In this document: positions 58,887 through 64,000 of the stretch, piece after piece
Layout: every line of letters begins with the position of its first letter
Numbering within the stretch: position 1 is the stretch's first letter
NCBI RefSeq assembly: GCF_030269685.1
Contig: NZ_BSTT01000009.1
Span: forward strand, 180,244-244,243
From: Actinomycetospora sp. NBRC 106378
GTDB taxonomy: Bacteria > Actinomycetota > Actinomycetes > Mycobacteriales > Pseudonocardiaceae
Length of the DNA: 64,000 nt
Direction of reading: 5' to 3'
Translations under genes and position numbers: made by a program
The notes under the pieces: model-generated
Seen by the model: the letters and a program-made list of their open reading frames with translations, nothing else
What the model was told of the DNA's origin: nothing
Database searches by the model: none

Positions 58887-58969
58887 CCGGCCGCCTCGGC
58901 GACTTTCTCCGAACCGCACCCACGGCGGGTCCGGCTTCCCTACCGTCCGGGCGGGAGGGGGTGGTCGGG

Positions 58970-61900
58970 GTGCCGATGCCGGGGGATCCGGGCGCGGTCG
59001 AGGCCGGGGCGTCGCAGCTGACGTCGACGGCCGAGCAGTTCACCAGCGCGGGCGAGGGCATCCGGGCGGCCGGTGGCGGGCTCGGCAGCGCCTGGACCGG
59101 CGGCGCGGCGACGGCGGCCACCAGCCGGATCGCCGAGATCGGCAGCCGAGCCGCGATCGGCGCGGACGTGGCCCGGCTCGCCGGGCAGGCCGTGACCACC
59201 TACGCCGGCGAACTGCGGGCGGCCCAGGAGATGTTCGCCCGCGGCGAGGAGATGGTCCGCCAGGGCGAGACCGAGCTCGCGGCGGCGTCGGCGCGGGTCA
59301 CCTCCCTGGCCGCGGCGACCGCACCGGCCTCCCGGCACCAGGACGCGGCGATGGACGCGGCGAACCTGGCCGTGACCGCCGCGCAGCAGAAGATCGCCGA
59401 GGGTCGGGCGCTCATGGAGCGCGCCACCCGGCAGGAGCTGCAGGCCAACCAGGCCGCCACCACGCAGGTGCAGGCCGCCCAGGGACAGCTGGCGGGGATG
59501 ACGGCGCCGGTTCCCGGCGCGGCCGGTGGGGCGCCGGGGACGACGGCGGGTGCGCCCGGTGCCCCACTCGGGCCTCCGGTCCGGCTCGCCGCGGCCGCGG
59601 CGCCCGCCCCTCCGGCGCCCGCACCCGAGGAGGAGTCCGGCTTCTCGTGGTCCGACCTCGGGCACGCCGCGCTCGACGTCGCCGGGCTCGTGCCGGTGGT
59701 GGGCGAGGTCGCCGACGGCGCCAACGCGGCCTGGTACACCGCCGAGGGCGACTACCTCAACGCCGGGCTCTCCGCGGCCGCGATGATCCCGTTCGCGGGC
59801 TGGGCGGCCACCGGGATCAAGGGCGGCATCAAGGTGGCCGACGCGGTCGAGGCCGGGGCGCGGCTCACGCCGGAGGCGGTGGCGGCGGTCCGGACGGCCC
59901 CGACTCCGGCCGCGGGCCTGCGGATCGACATGGCCCCGGCCACGAGAACGGCGCCGGCCGACGGGCTGGTCCTCCGCGAGCCCGTCGACATGGGGACCGG
60001 CCACCTGCTGCTGCCCGCCGTCGACGTGGTCCTCCCGGGCGCGCTGCCGCTGGTCCTCGAACGCTTCCACCGGTCGTCCTACCGGTCCGGGCGGTTCTTC
60101 GGGCCGACCTGGACCTCCACGCTCGACCAGCACCTCGTCGTCACCGACGACGCGATCGTCCTCGCCCGCGTCGACGGGATGGCCCTCCACTTCCCGACGA
60201 CGGGTGGCGCGTCCCGCGAGGACCCGCGCTGGACCCTCGCGCTCGACGGGACCACACCCGTCGTCGGGAACGGGGAGCGGCGCTGGCACTTCGGTGGCGC
60301 GGGCGAGCAGCGCTGGCTCACCGCGGTGGTGGAGCGCGGGCACTGGTACGACGTCGACCGGCTGGCAGACGGGACGCCGCTCGAGGTCGTGCACGGCGGT
60401 GGGTACCGGGTGAAGGTCCTGACCGAGCGCGACCGGATCGTCGGGTACGACCTGGCGGGCGCGGGCCCGGACGGCGGCGACCGCGCGCTGGTCCGGTTCG
60501 GGTACGAGGCGGGGAACCTGACGGCCGTCGTCGGGTCCTCGGGGTTGCCGACGCGGTTCGGGTACGACGCGCGCGGGCGTGTCACGGGCTGGGCCGACCG
60601 GATCGGCACGTGGTTCCGTCACGAGTACGACGACCGCGACCGGATCGTCCGCCAGGTCGGCTCCGGCGACACGCTGAGCTGCACGTTCGCCTACGACGGC
60701 GACGTCGTCGCCTGCACCGACTCCCTCGGGCACACCACGCGGTACTCCCACGACGACGAGGGTCGGGTCGTCCGGGTGGTGGACCCGCTGGGGCACGAGC
60801 GGCACACCGAGTACGAGGGCCGCCGGGTGGTCGCCGAGACCGACGAACTCGGCCGGACCACGCGGTACGGCCACGACGCGGTCGGCGTGCTGGAGCGGGT
60901 CACGCGCCCGGACGGGTCGTCGGTCGTCGAGGAGCACGACGCCGCGGGCCGCCCGGTGCGGGTGCAGGACGCCGACGGGGCGGTGTGGTCGCACGCCTAC
61001 GACGGGTCCGGACGACGGGTGGCGACGACGGATCCGCTCGGGGCTGCCACGCGGTACACCCACGACGACCGCGGCCTCGTCGCGGTCACCGACGCGCTCG
61101 GGGCGATCACGCGGGTCGAGAACGACGCGGCGGGGCTCCCGGTCTCGGTCACCGACCCGGTGGGCGCGGTGACGCGGTGGGAGCGCGACGCGTTCGGGCG
61201 GGTGGTCACCGAGACCGACCCCACGGGCCTCGTCACGCGGTACACGTGGACGCTCGAGGGGCGGCTCGCGACCCGGAGCCAGCCCGACGACGGGGTCGAG
61301 CGCCGGCTCTACGACGGCGAGGGGAACCTGACGTCGGTCACCTCCGCGACCGGCGCGGTGACCCGGTTCGAGCACACGCACTTCGACCTCGTCGCCGCCC
61401 GGGTCGAACCGGACGGGGCGCGGTCCGAGCAGGTGTGGGACACCGAGATGCGGCTGGTCGGCGTCATCGCGCCGGACGGCTCGCGGTGGACCTACGAGTA
61501 CGACGCCGCCGGGCGCCTGGTCGCGGAGACCGACTACGACGGGCGCCGTCGGACCTACGACCTCGACGCGGCCGGGCAGGTGCGGGCCCGGACGAACGCG
61601 CTGGGCGAGACGGTGACGTACGCGTTCACCGCGCTCGGGCAGGTGAGCGAACGGCGCGCGCGGGGCTCGCTCACCACGTACGACCACGACCCGGTCGGCC
61701 GGCTCGTGCGGGCGACGACGCCACAGGTGGACGTGGTGCTCACGCGGGACGCGGTGGGCCGCGTGGTGGGGGAGGCGACGAACGGCCGGGCGGTCACGTC
61801 GGCGTACGACCTGCTCGGGCGCCGGACGGAGCGGGTGACGCCGACGGGACAGTCGTCGCGCTGGTCGTACGCCCCCGACTCGACGGTGCGGTCGCTCGTG

Positions 61901-63334
61901 GCGGGGGTGGAGATCGGGTTCGACCACGACGTCGCGGGCCGGGAGACCCGCCGACGGTCCGGCGCGGCGGTCGTCGAGCAGGAGTGGGTCGACGGGCGGA
62001 TGGTCGGCCAGCGCATCGGCGACCTGGCGCGCGAGTACCGGTACCGCGCGGACGGGGCCCTGACCGGCATCGGGGCCCGCGAGTTCGACGTGGACCTCCG
62101 GGGCCGTGTCACCGGCGTCCGCGCCGGCGGGTGGACCGAGATCTACGCCTACGACCGACTCGGCAACATGACCGGCGCGTCGTGGCCGGGCGCCGACCCC
62201 GAGGTCAGCGGCGCGCGGACCTTCCGGGGCACGGTGCTCGAGCGGGCGGGCCGGGTCAGCTACGCGCACGACGCCGAGGGCCGTGTCGTGCAGCGGGTCC
62301 GGCGCCGGTCGTCGGGCCGGCCCGAGACCTGGCGCTACGAGTGGGACGCGCTCGACCAGCTCAGCGCGGTGACCACCCCTGACGGTGCCCGGTGGACCTA
62401 CGTCTACGACGCGTTCGGCCGTCGCGTGTCGAAGGTCGGGCCGTCCGAGCAGGTCGACTTCGCCTGGGACGGGTCGACCCTCGTCGAGGAGGTCCGGCAC
62501 GCCCCCGACGGCGTCTCGTCGACGACCTGGGACCACGCCGGTCTGCGGCCGGTATCCCAGCGGGTGCGCCGACGGGCGGCCGGGCGGACGGAGGTCGACG
62601 AGGCGTTCTTCGCCATCGTCACGGACCTGGTCGGCGCGCCCACGGAGCTGGTCTCCGACGACGGGTCGGTGGTCGGGCAGGCCCGCCGGTCACTCTGGGG
62701 CCGGACGGAGTGGCAGGGCGTCTCCACCCCACTCCTCTTCCCGGGCCAGTACCTCGACCCCGAGACCGGCTTCGCCTACAACCTCCACCGCTACTACGAC
62801 CCCGACGCCGCCCGGTACCTGTCGCAGGACCCCCTCGGGCTGGCCCCCGCGCCGAACCCGGCCACGTACGTGCACAACCCGCACACCTGGGCCGACCCGC
62901 TGGGCCTGAACCCGTGCGCCGCGCAGCCTCCGTCGGGTGGTGGGTCACCGGCGGCGTCAGGTCCGAGTGCAGACGGCGTACCCAGCCAGGGCACGGCCGA
63001 CCAGAGCACCAGGGTGGGGCGCTGGATGCATCCAGACGAGCACCAGGCGATGGTCGACACTGGGAAGGTGCAGAACGGATCAGGCGGGTATGGCACGTAC
63101 GTAGCCCAACCGCCCAGCGCGGAGTCCTACATGTCTCAGGCCAAGCCCGGCAGCAGATACGTGGAATTCGACGTACCGGCGGACACTCCGTTGCGACAGG
63201 GCGGAGAAAAGGACTGGAAATTCATCCCAGGGCCGAAATCCACGTTCGGAAAGCTTGCGGCTCGCAAGGGTTTGCCCACCGAGATGCCGCCGGCTTCGAA
63301 CATCGAGTGGATTGCATCGAGGGTTCACCTGTGA
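58970..63334 (+). CDS. RHS-repeat polymorphic toxin with WXG-like N-terminus and TreTu-like C-terminal toxin domain
   Basis: A 1454-residue secreted toxin. Residues 1-120 are helical with an SAWTGG (WXG) turn and a repeated Ala/Glu coiled region, resembling type VII secretion N-termini. A Pro/Ala linker (about 185-220) leads to a hydrophobic segment (DVAGLVPVVGEVADGANA, about 235-290), then a DUF6531-type region (LREPVDMGTGHLLLPAVDVV, about 340) and many RHS/YD repeats (GYDARGRVTGW, EYDAAGRLVAETDYDGR). The RHS core ends GQYLDPETGFAYNLHRYYDPDAARYLSQDPLGL. The C-terminal 138 residues (from 62919) are the toxin: GRWMHPDEHQAMVDTGKVQ, GTYVAQPPSAESYM, YVEFDVP, IPGPKS, MPPASNIEW, resembling the TreTu family that ADP-ribosylates EF-Tu. 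GTG 58970 is preferred; GTG 58961 and ATG 58976 are alternatives. Confidence 0.85.
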   Translation: MPMPGDPGAVEAGASQLTSTAEQFTSAGEGIRAAGGGLGSAWTGGAATAATSRIAEIGSRAAIGADVARLAGQAVTTYAGELRAAQEMFARGEEMVRQGETELAAASARVTSLAAATAPASRHQDAAMDAANLAVTAAQQKIAEGRALMERATRQELQANQAATTQVQAAQGQLAGMTAPVPGAAGGAPGTTAGAPGAPLGPPVRLAAAAAPAPPAPAPEEESGFSWSDLGHAALDVAGLVPVVGEVADGANAAWYTAEGDYLNAGLSAAAMIPFAGWAATGIKGGIKVADAVEAGARLTPEAVAAVRTAPTPAAGLRIDMAPATRTAPADGLVLREPVDMGTGHLLLPAVDVVLPGALPLVLERFHRSSYRSGRFFGPTWTSTLDQHLVVTDDAIVLARVDGMALHFPTTGGASREDPRWTLALDGTTPVVGNGERRWHFGGAGEQRWLTAVVERGHWYDVDRLADGTPLEVVHGGGYRVKVLTERDRIVGYDLAGAGPDGGDRALVRFGYEAGNLTAVVGSSGLPTRFGYDARGRVTGWADRIGTWFRHEYDDRDRIVRQVGSGDTLSCTFAYDGDVVACTDSLGHTTRYSHDDEGRVVRVVDPLGHERHTEYEGRRVVAETDELGRTTRYGHDAVGVLERVTRPDGSSVVEEHDAAGRPVRVQDADGAVWSHAYDGSGRRVATTDPLGAATRYTHDDRGLVAVTDALGAITRVENDAAGLPVSVTDPVGAVTRWERDAFGRVVTETDPTGLVTRYTWTLEGRLATRSQPDDGVERRLYDGEGNLTSVTSATGAVTRFEHTHFDLVAARVEPDGARSEQVWDTEMRLVGVIAPDGSRWTYEYDAAGRLVAETDYDGRRRTYDLDAAGQVRARTNALGETVTYAFTALGQVSERRARGSLTTYDHDPVGRLVRATTPQVDVVLTRDAVGRVVGEATNGRAVTSAYDLLGRRTERVTPTGQSSRWSYAPDSTVRSLVAGVEIGFDHDVAGRETRRRSGAAVVEQEWVDGRMVGQRIGDLAREYRYRADGALTGIGAREFDVDLRGRVTGVRAGGWTEIYAYDRLGNMTGASWPGADPEVSGARTFRGTVLERAGRVSYAHDAEGRVVQRVRRRSSGRPETWRYEWDALDQLSAVTTPDGARWTYVYDAFGRRVSKVGPSEQVDFAWDGSTLVEEVRHAPDGVSSTTWDHAGLRPVSQRVRRRAAGRTEVDEAFFAIVTDLVGAPTELVSDDGSVVGQARRSLWGRTEWQGVSTPLLFPGQYLDPETGFAYNLHRYYDPDAARYLSQDPLGLAPAPNPATYVHNPHTWADPLGLNPCAAQPPSGGGSPAASGPSADGVPSQGTADQSTRVGRWMHPDEHQAMVDTGKVQNGSGGYGTYVAQPPSAESYMSQAKPGSRYVEFDVPADTPLRQGGEKDWKFIPGPKSTFGKLAARKGLPTEMPPASNIEWIASRVHL

Positions 63335-63693
63335 GCGCCGCGGATGAGGTGCCGTTTCGATCCCTGCGAGCCGCTATGAGTGACTGGGTGTCACGGCATG
63401 AGGCCGAGATGGCCGGACATGGCACCACTCTTGAACTCGAGGGGAGTTCCGTCGGCTACCCGAAGCCGATGGTTGCGCTCACGCTTGAGAACGACGAACG
63501 CATCGGCCAACTCGTCCTCTGGGAGACGGGCGAGGCGGAGCTGAGCGTCATCGATGTCGAGAGCGAGCAGGACCTCCTCGTCGAGAGCCGAGATGTGCAG
63601 AGCCTGTTCGGATTGCAGGAAGGGCTCGACGCCCTCGTTTCGGCCGTCCTGGGGCAGGAGAAGCGGTTCGCGATCGAGCTTCCCGACGCTTGA
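63331..63693 (+). CDS. Candidate immunity protein to the RHS toxin
   Basis: A 120-residue acidic protein whose GTG start overlaps the toxin stop (GTGA, 63331-63334). It resembles no family I can name with certainty; AMSDWVSRHEAEMAGHGTTLELEGSSVG and PKPMVALTLENDERIGQLVLWETGEAELSVID suggest an alpha/beta fold. Position directly after a polymorphic toxin is the standard place for the cognate immunity gene. Like the toxin tail it uses more A/T-ending codons than its surroundings, consistent with a swapped-in toxin/immunity cassette. No signal peptide: it would neutralise the toxin in the cytoplasm. Confidence 0.8.
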   Translation: MSAADEVPFRSLRAAMSDWVSRHEAEMAGHGTTLELEGSSVGYPKPMVALTLENDERIGQLVLWETGEAELSVIDVESEQDLLVESRDVQSLFGLQEGLDALVSAVLGQEKRFAIELPDA

Positions 63694-63932
63694 GTCCGCA
63701 GCGTCTCGCCTGTCAGGCACGGCAGGAGGTCCATGCGCGCTCCTTCAGCGCGTGCTGGAGGACAACGTGAAGTGCCGCCCGAGGTGGTGCGTGGTGGCGG
63801 CGACGTAGGTCGCCGAGACGTCACTGATCAGGCTCGCGCGGCACCGGGAACCGTGTCGTAGCCGGGGACATGTTGGACACGCCGTACCGGGGAGATACCT
63901 GACAGGTCGGGGTGGCTGCGCTGTGGTGGGCC
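63694..63932. other. Gap after the immunity gene: no convincing gene
   Basis: The 239 bases hold no ORF with good coding character. A 41-codon ORF from ATG 63733 has AGGAGG only three bases upstream and no recognisable product. From 63871 (TGTTGGACACGCCG) the sequence may be the left end of an insertion sequence, judged by the transposase-like ORF beginning 62 bases later; no inverted-repeat partner is in the window. Confidence 0.4.
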
Positions 63933-64000
63933 ATGCCGCTGAGGGCGATGGTGAGCGTGGTGGAACAACGCCTCGAGGTGCTGCGCGAAGCCCAGCTACC
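63933..64000 (+). CDS. Start of a probable IS481-type transposase (cut by window edge)
   Basis: Only the first 22 codons are present, reading MPLRAMVSVVEQRLEVLREA and on. The SVVEQRLEVLREA stretch resembles the opening of IS481-family transposases (VVEQRYxAVLEVL followed by a helix-turn-helix). ATG 63948 is an equally good start. Assignment rests on about 15 residues and on its position beside a toxin cassette, so it is tentative. Confidence 0.4.
   Translation, partial: MPLRAMVSVVEQRLEVLREAQL

Noticed and set aside
58940..62536. 1198-codon minus-strand ORF opposite the RHS toxin
   Set aside because: Antisense shadow created by the GC-rich YD repeats; composition is Pro/Arg/Val-biased and has no recognisable domain.
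63733..63860. Short ORF (41 codons) with AGGAGG after the immunity gene
   Set aside because: Spacing to the ATG is only three bases and the peptide has no recognisable feature; a second immunity gene cannot be supported.

Overview
The window is chromosomal DNA from a high-GC actinobacterium. Evidence: almost every frame carries long GC-rich shadow ORFs; GTG starts and 4-bp start/stop overlaps are common; and it holds actinobacterial hallmark genes (whiB7, uvrD2 with an HRDC tail, the UPF0182 membrane protein, the mec-cysO-cysM sulfur-carrier cluster, an F420-type oxidoreductase, clpS-DUF2017). Gene order repeatedly matches blocks known from Mycobacterium tuberculosis, but the blocks are joined differently. 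A Pseudonocardiaceae-like genome (Pseudonocardia/Actinomycetospora type) is my best inference; no species can be named.

Layout. 1-3959: bifunctional proline catabolic putA (cut by the window edge) and a divergent PAS/AraC regulator. 3964-15603: the uvrD2-whiB7-ABC1 kinase-ThiF-like-metalloprotease-PDZ/Lon-UPF0182 block (Rv3198c-Rv3193c order). whiB7 has a complete promoter, upstream ORF and attenuator leader. 15604-16470: two initiator tRNAs with matching terminators and a 135-bp tandem repeat. 16471-24000: small housekeeping genes, a GH3 lipoprotein, a pair of acyl-CoA dehydrogenases, an ABM protein and a DUF3500 protein. 24046-28750: prfB-ftsE-ftsX-smpB-amidohydrolase-ssrA, i.e. translation termination/ribosome rescue together with division. 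28964-34283: a membrane pseudokinase, an MFS exporter coupled to an FeS photolyase, and a membrane-anchored DsbA-like protein. 34349-39309: tRNA-Ala, ctaD, serB, a PTH2-like protein and an ATP-grasp protein. 39339-46637: dinG, a desaturase, and NAD salvage genes pncA and pncB around an LLM oxidoreductase, then a glycosyltransferase. 46746-54139: clpS-DUF2017-mec-cysO-cysM-rhomboid-MBL-(MFS)-rph-rdgB, lacking murI at its usual place. 54136-58886: an RsmC-like methyltransferase, an Asp-nucleophile hydrolase, an odd class I tRNA with a UAG anticodon, bcp, DUF3618, an acyl-CoA ligase and a thioesterase.

58970-64000 is the accessory end. It encodes a 1454-residue RHS polymorphic toxin with a WXG-like N-terminus and a C-terminal domain resembling TreTu-type ADP-ribosyltransferase toxins. 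A translationally coupled 120-residue cognate immunity candidate follows, then what looks like the left end of an IS481-type insertion sequence running off the window.

Non-coding structure is rich: a dispersed 60-bp imperfect palindrome in four intergenic copies, a second palindrome family built on a TTGTCGTTGTGAATCAC core (tandemly amplified near the tRNAs and single at 55.6 kb), a perfect 25-bp inverted repeat at 42.7 kb, and an inverted repeat that captures the 5' end of an initiator tRNA. All calls were made by reading the sequence; no database search or folding program was run.
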